From: Selaginella moellendorffii
Taxonomy: Eukaryota > Streptophyta > Lycopodiopsida > Selaginellales > Selaginellaceae
Reading direction: 5' to 3'
Assembly: GCF_000143415.4 (NCBI RefSeq)
Contig: NW_003314285.1
Coordinates: 593,469-657,468 of the forward strand
DNA length: 64,000 bases
Shown: positions 1 through 11,799 of the stretch, piece by piece
Layout of the letters: each line of letters begins with the position of its first letter
Numbering within the stretch: position 1 is the stretch's first letter
Made by a program: the position numbers and the translations under genes
Notes under the pieces: model-generated
Seen by the model: the letters and a program-made list of their open reading frames with translations, nothing else
Databases searched by the model: none
What the model was told of the DNA's origin: nothing

Positions 1-1085
1 GATGACTTCCCATGGACTCACCCCGATGTTCGAATGTGGTGAGTTGTTATAACACATTTCCGCAAGTCCCAAATGACTTACCCAATTGGTCTGGTCTCCC
101 GAGATATAGCATCGCAAATAATCCTCCAGTTGCCTATTCACCCTTTCCGTTTGTCCGTCTGTCAAGAAGTGTTAGTGCCACCAAACTTGACTTAATACCC
201 CATACCTGTCTGTGGGTGATAGGCTGTGCTGAATTTCAACTTGGTGTGATACTGTTCCAAGAGAGTCCTCCAGAACTTACTAGTGAAGATCTTATCTCGA
301 TCTGAGATGATCTCTTCCGGTCTTCCCCGCACTCAAACCACTTGTTTGAAGAACAGCTTCACCACACCTTCCGCATCCACTTCCATTGTGGTGGGTATGA
401 AATGTGCCATTTTTGAAAATCGGTCCACCACCACGAATATCGCATCAAACCCCTCGCTTGGGGGGAGTCCCGTGATGAAGTCCATTGTAAGACATTTCCA
501 CGGACGATCTGGAATTGGGATGCTTTGCAACAAGCCCCCACTAGCCTTAGTCACGGCTTTTACCTGCTGACATGTTGGACATGTCTTTACATAGTCTTGG
601 ATGTCCTTAGCCATATCTGGCCAATGGTACTTCCTCTTGAGTAAGCCCATCGTCTTGGGCACTCCGCCATGTCCTGCAAGAGGTCCGTCATGACACTTTT
701 CTAAGGCTACCTTCCTTAGTTCCCCTTCTGGAACATACACCTTTGTTTGCTTGTAATATATGAGTCCGTTGCATTCCGCATAGCCCGTTTTCTCTTCTGT
801 TGGCAGCTCACCTCTCTGGTGAGCTTCCCGTGCCTCTAGATTCCTCACCAACACTTCTTGTGCTAGACCATCGTTCTCATATGCTGTCCGCACATTGTCC
901 CAGAAGGTTGCTGTTGCGCTAGATATCGCCAACCTCAAGCTCGCTTTTCGACTTAGCGCATCCGCCACGATGTTGCTCTTCCCAAGCTTGTACAGGATCT
1001 CGCAATCAAACTCGGCCAAGGCATTGGCCCACCGACCTTGTTTCCCTCTTAGGTCGGGCTGTGACAAGAAGTGTTTCGTTGCCAT
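1..1085 (-). pseudogene. pol: Integrase of R1 (broken, runs off left edge)
   Basis: Open 1085-333, then the same frame after a TGA to the window edge. The start completes RNase H (LGKSNIVADALSRK). The HHCC zinc-binding motif is H-x-H in GPLAGHGGV...KYHW with C-x2-C in TCPTCQQVK. The DDE core begins TMDFITGLPPS (first Asp) and VVVDRFSKMAHFIP. Past the stop come [12 protein letters not shown] (second Asp) and AYHPQTG, then NRQLEDYL with the Glu. Another stop or two lie before the edge. The C-terminal domain is not in the window. Confidence 0.9.
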
Positions 1086-1556
1086 ATTGTCCGTGTAAAC
1101 CTTAAAGTGTCTCCCAAGGTAGTGTCGTCACTCCTTGAGCGCCTTGACCACCGCAAACAATTCCTTTTCGTGGGCAGGCCACTTCCGTTGAGCCTTGTCC
1201 AACTTCTTCGAGAAGAACGCTACTGGATGGTTGTCTTGCTTCAAAACTGCGCCCAACACAAAGTTCGAAGCATCTGTTTCTACCTCAAAGTCCTTACCAA
1301 AGTCTGGTAATGTCAATATGGGAGCCTTCCTCAACTTCCCTTTGAGGTGGACGAATGCCGCCTCGCATTCTGCTGTCCATACCATCTTCCCTTTTCCTGT
1401 TTGGTCCGTTAAGGGTAGGGCTACTCTCGAATAGTGTCTGATAAACTTTCGATAGTAGTTGCATAGCCCCAGGAATGCCCTCAACTCATGTACATTCGAT
1501 GGTCGCTCCCATTCCTGGATCTCTTGGACCTTCTCCGGGTCCACCTTGAGCCCGTC
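1086..1556 (-). pseudogene. pol: RT connection and RNase H domain of R1 (broken)
   Basis: Open from 1544 to 1128. DPEKVQEIQEWERPSNVHEL, then LRAFLGLCNYYRKFI, is the typical RT/RNase H connection of plant gypsy elements. VETDASNFVLGAVLKQ contains the first RNase H acidic residue, and ..WPAHEKELFAVVKALKE the second. A TGA at 1128 follows KALKE, where family members normally have Trp; downstream in the same frame comes HYLGRHFKVYTDN, which supplies the last acidic residue. Confidence 0.88.
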
Positions 1557-2594
1557 CTAGCCCACCACATGCCCGAGAAACTTTACCTCTTGTTGAGCAA
1601 AGTCACATTTGCTCTCTTTAGCATACAGTTTGTGTTCCCTTAGTTTCTCAAACACCTTCGCCAAGTGTTCGGCATGCTCCTTTAGCGTTTCGCTATAGAT
1701 CAGGATGTCATCGATATAGACGACCACGAAGTGATCCAGATAGGGTACAAAGATGTGGTTCATCAGCACCAAAAACGTTGTCAGTGCATTGCATAGCCCG
1801 AAGGGCATCACCAGAAACTCAAAGCTCCCATACCTCGTTCAATAGGTTGTCTTCTCGACATCTTCCTCGGCTACCCTGATCTGGTAGTATCCTGACCTTA
1901 GGTCAATCCTCGAGAAGTATTTTGCCTTTCCCAACCTATCGAACAAGTCCTTAATCCTGGGCAAAGGGTACTTGTTCTTCTTTGTATACTTGTTGAGCAA
2001 CCGGTAGTCTATGCACATGCGTATAGATCCATCTTTCTTTTTCACAAATAACACTGGCGCCCCATACGGCGACTTGCTCAACCTAACATACCCTTTGTCC
2101 ACCAACTCCTCTAGTTGGCGCTTGAGCTCCTCAAGTTCTTTCTCATTCAAACGATAGGGGGGACGAACCACTACCTCAGCACCCTCGACCAGCTCAATCT
2201 TATGTTCTATCGGTCGTGCGGGGGGCAACCCTGCCGGTAACTCCTCCGGCATGGTATCCTGGAATTGGTCCAACACCCGTTGGATCACTAAAGGTACTTC
2301 TTTTGTTCCTGTCTTTTTGTCACTCTTCACCGAGAGTAAGCACAAAAATGCTGCCTTAGTTCCTTTAGTGAGTTGTCCTCTCATGGACACCAGGTTTAAG
2401 CAAGATTCTTTGGCCTTGCTTTGCCCTACCTTTAGATCCTGGGCCTCCACCCTAGATCTTCTTCCTTGGGCATTCGCCAGTACCACAAGGTTTCTACCTT
2501 GTCCATGCAGGGCTACCACGAACCGATTGAACCAGTCCATTCCGAAGATCACGTCAAATCCCGCCATGTCCAACACGATGAAATCCATGTCCAC
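1557..2594 (-). pseudogene. pol: Reverse transcriptase of R1 (broken by nonsense)
   Basis: Two open pieces in one frame (2594-1839 and 1811-1557). The first carries the end of the protease, then RT fingers/palm motifs: [20 protein letters not shown], the [13 protein letters not shown] stretch, and [15 protein letters not shown] with the first catalytic Asp. A TGA near 1848-1850 separates it from MPFGLCNA and the catalytic YIDD box ([12 protein letters not shown], near 1710). The second piece ends at a TAG after FLGHVVG. Key residues survive; only stops disable it. Confidence 0.92.
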
Positions 2595-2837
2595 TTTCCA
2601 TGTCCCTACTTCGACTCTCGCTTGTCGAAGTACCTCATCGGTGCTTTGGCTACCTTGAACAAACTCTATAGTCCTTGGTTCGCCTAGCTGCTACACCGTT
2701 AGTCTGGCTTACCGGACTATGTCTGCAGCCACAAAATTATCCAAAGCACCTGTGTCAATAAGGATCTTAACAAAGCTACCTCCGAACTTTCCTCGGAGGG
2801 CTAGTAGATGTCGCAAACGACTCTCTACCAAAGTTGC
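2595..2837 (-). pseudogene. pol: Aspartic protease segment of pol, R1 (broken)
   Basis: The minus strand in the gag frame reads KILIDTGALDNFVAADIVR; DTGA (Asp codon at 2756-2754) is the pepsin/retropepsin active-site signature of retroelement proteases. At least two stops follow (TAA near 2713 and a TAG a few codons on), then the frame reopens at 2594 into VIFGMDWF, the usual protease-end motif of plant Ty3/gypsy elements. Non-functional as it stands. Confidence 0.82.
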
Positions 2838-4079
2838 TCATGTAATGAGTAACTTTGAGTTAGGGACTGGATCACATACCTCAGTTTGGACTTCACCCGA
2901 CTTGATGGCCATATTGGCTCTGGCCTTCTTCGGGTAGGGACATTCCCTTGAAAAGTGTCCCACTTCACCGCAATTGTAGCATACGTTGTTTCCCACGTTG
3001 CTATACAACTTGACCTTCTTATCCGTGGGTTTGTCTCTTTTCGCTTGACTCCCCCACGTACTCACTCGCTGGCCACCGGATTTGCCTTTCCGGAACCCCA
3101 AGGACTCATTCTTAGAGAAACTCTTCTTGAATTTCCCTCTGCTAAACGCTCCCCTTGGTTTGGCCCCTTTCCTAAACGTGGATCCCGACCTCGTCGCGTT
3201 CCCCTTTCGCAGGTTATCGTTGAAATGCACCTTGATGGCCGCATCCAACGCTTCCTTGTAGTTGGTCGGGTTCCACCGCATCACTTCACCGCGAGCCCAG
3301 GTTTGCAAACCTGATATGAAGGCATGGAACGCATCCATATCCCCCATGTCCGTGACAAGTATCCTCTTTGCCATAAACCCATTCACATACTCTTGAATGG
3401 TTCCGGTCTGCTTCAGCCTGCTCAGCTCGTCCCTTAGATGCAGAGTAGCATTCGGAGGAACGTAGGTTGCGCGGATCCTCGCCTTCATCATTTCCCAAGT
3501 GGCCACCGGTCCTTCATTGGCCTCTGTCGTTCTCCACCAAGACTTGGCATTATCTGCCAAGTATGGTTTTGCACATGGGACCTTCTCCGAGCTTGGTAAC
3601 CGCAACGCTTGGAAGTAGTCCTCCATATCGTAAAACCAATCCTCCACCACCTTATAGTCATTCACTCCCTTGAAGACCGGTGGGGGCTTTGGTTTGTACT
3701 TGGGAACTGCCTGAGGGACTGATTCTACTTTGGTCTGTTCGACCTTGTCCGGTTTTGCCTCAGTCCCTCCCGAACGGTTCGCACCTTCTGTGCTGCCAGC
3801 ATCCGCAGTCTTTCGCTTTTTCTTCCGCTTCTCGTCACGCTTTAGCTTGGGTACAAGAGTCTCCAGCAGGGCATTGGTCTGCGCCAATTGTCCTTCTAGA
3901 ACGTCCAATCGAGCCTTGGACGAGCAAACCTCGCCACCGGACTCTTGTTTGGAAGTTTCCTCACTGGAGTCCTCCTCATGCAAGGATTCCTCATCCATAG
4001 CCTCTTGTTCGACCGGAGGCTCCAGCTCTGGCGGAAGTTCCGTCTCCGCCTGGGTTCGCTTACGCCCCGCCCTTGCCAT
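2838..4079 (-). CDS. gag: Gag polyprotein region (capsid plus zinc knuckle), R1
   Basis: 413-residue open frame. The first ~110 residues are charged and low-complexity with a basic stretch (KRDEKRKKKRK). Residues ~130-290 read as a retrotransposon Gag capsid domain (PPPVFKGVNDYKVVEDWFYDME, then YLADNAKSWW and a conserved LxRLKQTGTIQEYVNGF segment). A single CCHC knuckle, CYNCGEVGHFSRECP, lies near residue 370 and should bind RNA. The start was chosen as the first Met after the primer-binding site. The stop at 2838 is probably a mutation: the protease active site follows in the same frame about 80 nt further on. Confidence 0.9.
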   Translation of the reverse strand: MARAGRKRTQAETELPPELEPPVEQEAMDEESLHEEDSSEETSKQESGGEVCSSKARLDVLEGQLAQTNALLETLVPKLKRDEKRKKKRKTADAGSTEGANRSGGTEAKPDKVEQTKVESVPQAVPKYKPKPPPVFKGVNDYKVVEDWFYDMEDYFQALRLPSSEKVPCAKPYLADNAKSWWRTTEANEGPVATWEMMKARIRATYVPPNATLHLRDELSRLKQTGTIQEYVNGFMAKRILVTDMGDMDAFHAFISGLQTWARGEVMRWNPTNYKEALDAAIKVHFNDNLRKGNATRSGSTFRKGAKPRGAFSRGKFKKSFSKNESLGFRKGKSGGQRVSTWGSQAKRDKPTDKKVKLYSNVGNNVCYNCGEVGHFSRECPYPKKARANMAIKSGEVQTEVCDPVPNSKLLIT

Positions 4080-4122
4080 CTCCCAGCAATCCGCCTCTAT
4101 CCTTCGCTAGAACTGAGGAAAA

Positions 4123-4137
4123 GGCTCTGATACCAAA
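4123..4137 (-). other. Primer-binding site of R1 (initiator-Met tRNA)
   Basis: The minus strand immediately inside the LTR end reads TTTGGTATCAGAGCC, the usual plant Ty1/Ty3 primer-binding site complementary to the 3' end of tRNA-iMet. It fixes the orientation of R1 and the LTR boundary at 4139. Confidence 0.88.
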
Positions 4138-4138
4138 T

Positions 4139-5252
4139 TGTAAGCCACAAATTTTTCCTTTCCAATTTGCCAGCTTACCTTGTCTATCCAACCAACACTG
4201 CCTTGGCTTGTGCTAAGTTCCCTTGCCAAGGTTCTCACCTATGGTACCAGCTCCTACTTGGTCCTACTTGGTTTCAGCTACTCACTGCACGAGCAACAGA
4301 GTGTTAGCCATCCATCTACGGATTCCCAAATCTCTCCCAATCCCCCTCCCCGGGTTAGACTGGACTTAAGGTTCGGCTACACTCCCTGCAGGCACAAGTA
4401 GCCAAGCACACCAAGCCTCCAGGTTCCTAACACCCCTTGGTACCACAAGACTTGATCATGGGACCCTCTAAATCCCAAGCCTTGGGGGTAGCACTTGCTT
4501 CGGGACGTCGGGGCGAAACACCATGGCCTAACGGCCCGGTATAGGTACCTCTACCCCCCCCCACTTCCATCCCAAAGGGAAGGCCCAAGCCCCTAGGAAG
4601 GGCGAGGACCAATGAGCCACAAGGTACTCAAGTGGGGCACCACTCCACATGAGCCGGGAGCACCGCAGTCGGTTTTCCTTTTAGGAGTGGGAGCTGCTCT
4701 TGAGCACTTCCCTGGGTGGCCCCTCCGGCACCACCCAAGCCCATGCTCACTCCCACCCAAGGCCCCTCGGCCCCAGTCTCAACCTCAAGTCAGTTTGGAA
4801 GCACCACTGGAGAGTTCCTTCAAGACTGGTTCCTGGACCTCACTATCCCTACTATACTTTTGGAACCCCCTGCACCCCCCCCCCCCCGGGAGATGCACGC
4901 TTTGGGCTTTCACCCCTTGACCCGTATTAGTATTTGGACTTAGTCTCTGGCTCGATCTCGGACCCGATTTCGGATCCGACTTTGGATTTGGTCTTGGACT
5001 CGATCTCGGACCCGATCTCAGACCCGACCTCGGACTCGGTCTCGGACCCGATTTCGGATCTCGAACTCCGTCTCGAACTCGGTCTCGAACTCGGACTTGA
5101 ACTCGGTCCCCGAGTCGGTCTCGGACTCGATTCTGGACTCTATCTCAAACTCGGTCCTAGAGTCGGTCTTGGACTCGATCTTCGATTTGGTCCCATCCGA
5201 TGAACTCTTTGTCATTTTGGTCATGCTTTTGGGGTTCCTTTAGCCTATGACA
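4139..5252 (-). repeat. 5' LTR of R1
   Basis: Starts (plus strand) TGTAAGCC next to the primer-binding site. The far end is placed tentatively at ATGACA (5252), because TTTTGGGGTTCCTTTAGCC just before it parallels the terminal segment of the L2 LTRs. Inside are poly-C runs (4553, 4869) and a degenerate CTCGGA-type tract (4940-5170) with the same preceding motif (CGCTTTGGGCTTTCACC) as L2 LTRs, so the two LTR families share ancestry or have exchanged sequence. No second LTR in the window confirms the end. Confidence 0.65.
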
Positions 5253-5713
5253 CCTCGGCGAGTTGGTTCCTTACAGCTTAGACATACTGTTGGATCATGA
5301 GAATTTGTGTTGAGGTGAACCTATGTGAAGTAGTAGGTAGGCGGAAGTTGGTTGAGTCTTGAAAGCTTGCATTCCGGGACTGAGAGTCATTCTTTCTCTA
5401 AGATGGAAATTTTCCACAAATTTTTTTAGACTTTTCCAATGGCTAATTTGTTGATCACTTTGGTCGAAAACCATTCTATTTTCATAAGTCAGTACAAACT
5501 AGTGAAAGGGTTGGAGTTGACTTTGGTGGACTTAAACCTTAGTAAATAGTTTGTATGATGCAGCCCGAAAGGGATATTAACTTTTGGGGCTAAAAAAATT
5601 GAGTTGGATAGAGTCTGAAGTTGGTGTAGAAAAGTGGCCATTGCGCTTTTCTAAGAAAAGTGACCCTTATGCCTTTCTTTTAGCATTGTTCTAGGTGGCA
5701 GGTTGCACCTTGC
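5253..5713. other. Unassigned spacer between R1 LTR and L2-X LTR
   Basis: About 460 bp, no credible open frame, no recognised repeat motif. It could belong to R1's LTR if that ends further right than I place it. Confidence 0.4.
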
Positions 5714-7308
5714 TGTAAGCGACTAAATTTTCCATTCTACTTTAGTCACTTAACCACACCTCCGACCGCTTGGAGGAGTCTTACTCACAACCTCCATAAG
5801 TCCTATTTCGGACTTGGGGACTTGCTAGCCCCAAGAATGGCCCCCGTGCCACTCAACCGTTGCACTTGGTCCAAGTGCTCCACGTGTCTGGTCCCAAGAC
5901 CAACACCCAAAGGTACCATTGACATATCGGCCCGTTACGCTAAGGCCATGCCCATTCATCTTTGCCACACTAGTGGTCCAATACCACTTGCATCGCAATC
6001 CCGTCTTTCCAAGACTGGGCCATCCGTCCATGAGTGGTCAACCCAGATCCACTCCTTAGCATCCTTAGGATGCCTACAGACATGGGGACTAGCCTTCCCC
6101 AATATCCCTTTTTCAGTTCCTACCAAGTCCCTTTTCTGTCCATGGCCATGTTTGTCGACACTGCCACTAGATCAAGGCCCACAGGCCCGACCACTAAGTC
6201 CCATGGTCCTCTGGGACTTCCTCACCATGTGACTGTATCCTTAGTCACTACACTAGAGGACTGCTCCTCCTCCTTTCCCCCATTTGGGACTCCGGGACAA
6301 CATTTCGGAATATCGTGGGCCTACGCGAGCCCCGTGGGTACTCTCCCCACCTTCCACCTTTAGGTGCTCTAGCCATGGGCTTAGAGCGAGGTTTCGTTGA
6401 GCCATGCCTGGTATCCAAGTAGGTAGTGCCACCCACACTTGGACTGGGAGCATCAGCCAGTTGATCTCTCGGGGGAACTAGAGCCGGCTCTTGAACACTT
6501 CACCAAGCTACCCCACTTGTCGGTCCGTATTCACTCTAGTCTTGGACTTCCCAGTGGTCAGTTCATCACCCAACACTGGGTCTAGCCTTCCTGGGCCAAA
6601 TTGGCTTTTCCTGGCCAAACTGGCTCCACTGCAGTCCTCCCCCTTACTATACTTTTGGAGCTCACCAAACCCCCTAGGGTCTGAGAGACGAACGCTTTGG
6701 GCTTTCACCCTCTCGGACTCGGACTCGGACTCGGACTCGGACTCGGACTCGGACTCGGACTCGGACTCGGACTCGGGCTCGAGCTCGGTCTCGGTCTCGG
6801 CCTTGGTCTGGGTCTGGGTCTCGGTCCCGGTCTCGGTCTCGGTCTTAGTCTCGGTCCCGGTCTTGGTCCCGGTCTCAGTCTCAACCTCGGACTCCATCTC
6901 GGGTCCTTCTCAGATTCCATCTCGGATTCCATCTCAGGTTCATCTCGGACTCTGTCTCGGTCCATCTCGGACTCCATCTCGGACTCCATCTCGGGTCCAT
7001 CTCGGACTCCATCTCAGACTCCGTCTTGGTCCATCTCGGACTCCATCTCAGACTCCACCTCAGACTCCATCTCGGACACTTCCACGTGTCATGTGTTGGT
7101 CCTTTTGGGTCCCTTTTTGGAGCCTTGCTTATGGCTCGCTTCGTGCTTGTTCCTTGAGCACTTTGTTGGGAGTTCCACTCCCGCTCTCGACCTTTCAAGT
7201 CGGAGCTTTTAGTCCAAACGTGTTACGCTCGTTTGGCTTTCGCTTCGGCCACTACCACATGGCACCCTTCCGGCTCCACTTTGGGGCCTAGGGATTTTGT
7301 GTCTCACA
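5714..7308 (-). repeat. LTR of non-coding retroelement L2, copy X (complete)
   Basis: TGTAAGCG at 5714 to CTCACA at 7308, 1595 bp, with TG..CA ends. Homologous LTRs occur at 19575-19605 joined to 44354-45843, and in the head-to-head pair 12666-15537. It holds the unoccupied version of element 1's insertion site (TTTA at 5741-5744). Transcription is inferred to be leftward, from the primer-binding site next to the sister LTR at 19575. Confidence 0.85.
6713..7078. repeat. CTCGGA microsatellite inside L2-X LTR
   Basis: Near-perfect CTCGGA hexamers at 6713-6778, then GGTCTC variants, then CCATCTCGGACT-type 12-15-mers to about 7078. All six frames stay open over it (Ser-Asp, Leu-Gly, Arg-Pro runs), producing spurious long frames that I do not call as genes. 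Confidence 0.9.
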
Positions 7309-9505
7309 ACTCCACCACCCATAGACGAAGTTCGATGTCCTCATTGAACGGTAAACCCTTTTATATAGTAACACCCGCAGGTATTATCATTTCCATCCTT
7401 GGCACCTAGCCAATATTTGTATATGGTTTGACCCTGAAGGCTCACCATGCCTTGTCCATCCTTTAAGGAGCATAATCTTTCCAACATAGAGACTCACTCG
7501 ACCACTTAGGGTGGTTTGCTCCCTTTTACTGGTTCAGTTCTCACTAAACCCGTTAGAGACACCCTCTCTAACTCAATTCCACTACTCATTCTCAAGTAGT
7601 CTCAGATTCCATTGACATAACCTTTGCACTTTGGAACTTTTAATTTTGACTTCTTCGAGTCAATTTCCTAAGTGTCTCCGACACCTTATGTTGCACATGG
7701 TACAACTCCACTTCCCTATCCTAGGAAGTTCTTTACTTGAGGGTACCATCATCCTCTCTTCGATATCGTGCCACCTTTGGGCACTAAGTTCCAATTATCA
7801 TAATTGGTGCTAGGGCTGCCCACGGCCCTATTATTTGGCTACCTTACCGCTCCCCCCTTTGGAGCATCCACTTTTTGCCAAATCGGAGCTGTTGGGAATC
7901 CATCCTTGGGGAAACATTGCCTTTCCCACAATCCATTAGCACTCAACACATTAGTGTTCTCGGCCTAACCTTGCCATTTGGATTCTTTTCCATGATTCCC
8001 ATGGCTCTTTTCTTAGCAACTAGTCTTTTGCTATTTTGCTCCTTGATTGTTGCACCCAGCAACATAGGATCGCTACCTCCATTTTTGAGGTTTTCTTTCA
8101 GTTCCATAGCAAACACTTTGCTTTGCCAAGTCCAGAGGGTGTTCACCCCTAGTACGTCTCTTTAACATTTTCTATCGTGGGCTCTATCCACGGCCCAACG
8201 TTTTTGAGACCCTCCCTTGGATCTCTTATAGAGACTACTTTCCTTGGACTTACTATGCCATAGCATTGATATAGCTCATTTCCCTTAGGTGTTATTCCCA
8301 CTTGGTCACCTTGACCAAGCCACACTATTATCAATAGTTCAAATCAACACTTTGAACTAGGAATCATATTCCTTAACCCAAACAAAGACTTTGTCTTTAT
8401 TTAGCCACAAAATCACCTAGTGATCTCATAATAGGTCTATCAATAAGAATTAGGTCTTCCAGACCCTTCTAAGTTGTTGACTATGACCTTGGGGGCATCC
8501 CCCACACTTGGCGGTGCGCCCAAGCTAGCCATTCCGGCCAAGGATCCATAGCAATTGAGACTTGGGTGTCCCCATCTCATTCACCACGTCCTTGGTGCCC
8601 TTTGCACCAAAGTGTTCAAGTTAGATATGCCGAGCTTTCACTCTAAGCAATCTAACCATGCATCACGACTCCGAGGCATCCCTCGCTTGGCGGTGTGCCC
8701 AAACCAGTCTCCTCACTGAGAGTCCATGACCACCGAAATATGAGTGTCCTCATATTCCAAACCATCACCATGCCCTAGTGATTTGGGACTTGAACCCAAG
8801 CACTAGAGGGTCGAGACTCGAACCCAACCTCCGTATATGCATCTACGGACGGCATCACCTTAGATGCCTGGCGTGACTCCCCACGCCAGTGCACCAACTT
8901 ATACTTAAAGCACGCTATAGATCACAACTTAGGAATCTAATTCCCCCGCACTGCTAAGTCCTCTCACTTGACAAGCCTGTGATCATGCATGGACTCCTCC
9001 ATGCTCGGCCCCATGGGCTACCCCTTTGAAGTTAGCACCTTCAACTAGGGGATTTGTCCCCCTAACTTGCCAATCTCACTTAGCAAGTCATCTGGCCACC
9101 GTAACATGGTTCCTGCATAAGCGTGAAAGTCCTTAACCATCGACTTTCGTTCAAAGCCCTCTCTTTGAACACTCGGGAACCACTTCCCCAACCTTGATAG
9201 CCTCGCCTCATGGCCAGCTTCAAGAACACACTTCTGCTGCACCACTCTGATTTCGCGCGCTCTAGGAACCATTTACGCTTGGCTTTCTAAGTACTAAGCT
9301 ACCTAGAATCGTCTTTGGGAACTTTTGAAGGAACTATGTCCTTTAGCTTGCTAAGGCCTCCCTTTTCGCAAGCTTTCTAGTTGCCATATAGTCTAACATG
9401 GACAATTCCATATTTTAGACTCTCCACGATATCACGGTTGCTAGCAACAACACCCTCGAGCCCCCACTTGATTCTCCACTCCCAATTGGCATAACCACCC
9501 TTGGT
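7309..9505 (-). mobile_element. Internal region of L2-X, non-coding (LARD-like)
   Basis: No retroviral motif and no long frame in about 2.2 kb. The stretch aligns by eye with 15538-17740 and 61000-62260: shared landmarks are GAAGGCTCACCATGCC, the 'ACTCATTC..AGTAGTCTCAG' stretch and the paired statements around 8780-8830 and 17005-17050. Homology to copy Z stops near 9505, where an unrelated AT-rich stretch begins. Conservation without coding capacity and between LTRs is what defines LARDs. Confidence 0.7.
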
Positions 9506-11799
9506 ATCATTGTTGATATCATTTAGTTACATTTAATCCGTAGTGTTGGATTTCATTGAGTCTTGGACGTGGTGAATCACTCCTTGATGATGTGTTATTT
9601 GAAACTGAGTATTGTTAGAGGATTAGTCTCAGATACTAACTAAAGTATTTTCAACTTTGGTTAGCTTAGTTGCTAAAAAGTTTTGGTTGGTGATTCACTC
9701 TTGCTTTCTTCTAGTTTTGTTATAGTGTTGATGGCATTGAAGTGATGCCTTATCGTTGATATTATTGATGTTGAGATGCAAGTGAAAGGAAATGTCTTTC
9801 CGTAGGATTGATATTGAGTTTCATTAGTCTCGATGCAAAGTGTTGATATTTGGGCTGTAGCTTTGTGTTATTGGCATTTAGTGCATTTGTTAGTTAACAA
9901 CTATATTGACGTTCAAACAAGCTAAGTGGCAAGTTTGAGTTAGTTGTGTTCTAGACGAGATTAGTTAGTAGGGGTTGAGTTTTGGCTTTTTCTTTGAAAA
10001 GTGATTTAGTCATGGACTATACTAACTTTACGAGAGGGTGAGTTAATGATTGATATTGAATATTTGAGTCCTTATTAGATTTGTGTTCAGATATATCGAT
10101 CATTTGATGATTCTTTTCATGCTTGTTATGATGTGAGTTATGTTTTGTTAAAGATGGATTCATGGAGGATCGATTAGATGATCACTTGTTGGGCATAGCT
10201 CCATTGTGCTTAGCTTTTGGATTGATGCAAAAATGCTTTTCATTAGCTTTGGCATTATGAAGTTTGGCTTATGGATGTGTTGAGGAAAATATTGTGGGTC
10301 GCACCATAATTTCTTCTTTAGCATTGAAGTTAGCTTCTATGAGACTCATGATCATTATTAAGCAAGACTTGGTTATAAGCTTCTTCAAGCTTTTGGTTCC
10401 TTGAGTTTTGTGTTTATTGTTCCATTTGTTAGAAGTTGTTGGGGAAAGCATTTTGGCTCCTAGCTTTGATGTTGAAGTTAGTATTTACATCTAACAATCA
10501 TTGGTGATGATTGACTATCATATAGGATAATTGATTATCCTTGTAAAATGTTTTGCTTGGTTATCATTAATTTAGAGTGATTTGTTATTCTTTGGGATGG
10601 TGGATTCCTTCTTAGGTGATGATTCTGCATATATCTTTTTGATGGGATGATTAATGTTCTTTTATGATAGTTAGTTGTTCTCTTTGATAGCTTATGGCTT
10701 TTTGCAATACCACATGTTCTTTATGGTTTGCTCTGGATTGGTTTCTTGGGTTTGAGACATCAGCAGGATGTTGCTGACACTTGCTTAAGCAACCCTGGTT
10801 CCTTGGTATTGTTGACCAGGATCTATTCAGATTGGCTAGTGCAATGGTCGATATGAACAAGCGTTTGTTTGCTTTGCAATATTCATTTTGTTTTGTTGAA
10901 TATTGCTCGAGTTAGTTCTCATAGATTAGGATGTTATTTCCTTCGGGTGATACATTCATGAGCATTTTGCTTGTTAGTCAATGATACTTTGTGTTCTTTG
11001 AGTTATGTTTTGTGAGTTGTTTGGCATGCTATCTACCATTTTCAGTAGTTAAGTTTCATCATTGAGTTTCCTTGATGATCTACTTGCTATTGAATTTTAT
11101 TAGATGGTGATTCCTATGTTTACCAATTATGATGATCTTGGTGGTTCCTATACTGTAATACTAGTTTATCGGATGATAACTTACTTGGAATACTTTTGTG
11201 TTCTAATCTAAGATTTATTCACTGATAATTAAATCTCTAAGATATCATTATTTATGACTTTGATATTGTTCATCTATTGCTCTTTGAGTTTGGGCTAGTA
11301 TAGATAGACTAGCTTCGGCACTTCGTGTGCATGATGAAATCCCTAGTCATGGGGTAGCTACTGTTGACTGGTCGTATAATCCGCCTCTATGTCGATGTTC
11401 TTTATTCCATTAAAAGGGCGTGATCGTGTAAACAATTCTAACTACCTGTTTACAGTAGTCTATCTAAACCTTACCGACGAGTTTGGTTTCTTTGATCAAG
11501 AGGGTTGGGGCCTCTAGGTTCTCTCTCTATGTCTTTGTGGGTAAGGGCATATCATACTTTTGTAAGCTGAGTGACACCTAGAGTAGCAAGGGTGGCTAAC
11601 TCCGTTGGTCATTTCCTTGTCGGTGACGGCCAAAAGGTGTTTGAGTTGGTAGTGCATCTACATTAAACAAAGAGGTTACCCTAACTCATTTAAGTTGGTG
11701 CATTTCTCACATAGTGTGAGTACCAACTTTTTCTGGAGTTGTTTCCTTGGCAGTATTCTAGACTGAAGTATGCACCGATGAAGACATCGATCTTCCCTA
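9506..11799 (+). mobile_element. AT-rich non-coding internal region of LTR element L3 (5'-truncated)
   Basis: About 2.3 kb of T-rich sequence with no credible reading frame, ending in a polypurine tract and the L3 LTR, so I read it as the 3' internal part of a plus-strand L3 element. Its left junction (about 9505) abuts the L2-X internal region without an L3 LTR, so the 5' half was lost or this piece belongs to something else. Confidence 0.5.

Larger units (their letters stand above)
1..5252 (-). mobile_element. Ty3/gypsy LTR retrotransposon (R1), left part outside window
   Basis: Read on the minus strand: LTR (4139-5252), primer-binding site (4123-4137), gag, protease, reverse transcriptase, RNase H and integrase, in the order PR-RT-RH-INT that defines Ty3/gypsy. 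The integrase runs off the left edge, so the 3' LTR and target duplication are not visible. All coding segments lie in one continuous frame (multiples of three from the gag start at 4079), so gag-pol was probably a single polyprotein. The frame is interrupted by nonsense codons only, ending segments at 2838, about 2711, 1839, 1557, 1128 and 333. The copy is therefore dead. Family assignment rests on domain order and motifs; whether it is a chromovirus cannot be told because the integrase C terminus is missing. Confidence 0.93.

Noticed and set aside
4123-4137. tRNA gene fragment
   Set aside because: Only the 3'-end complement used as primer-binding site is present; no cloverleaf.
6491-7291. 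Long frames rich in Ser-Asp, Leu-Gly or Arg-Pro over the CTCGGA tracts (also 12597-13728 and 14609-15349)
   Set aside because: The hexamer keeps all six frames open; the frames lie in LTRs, differ between copies and have no domain.
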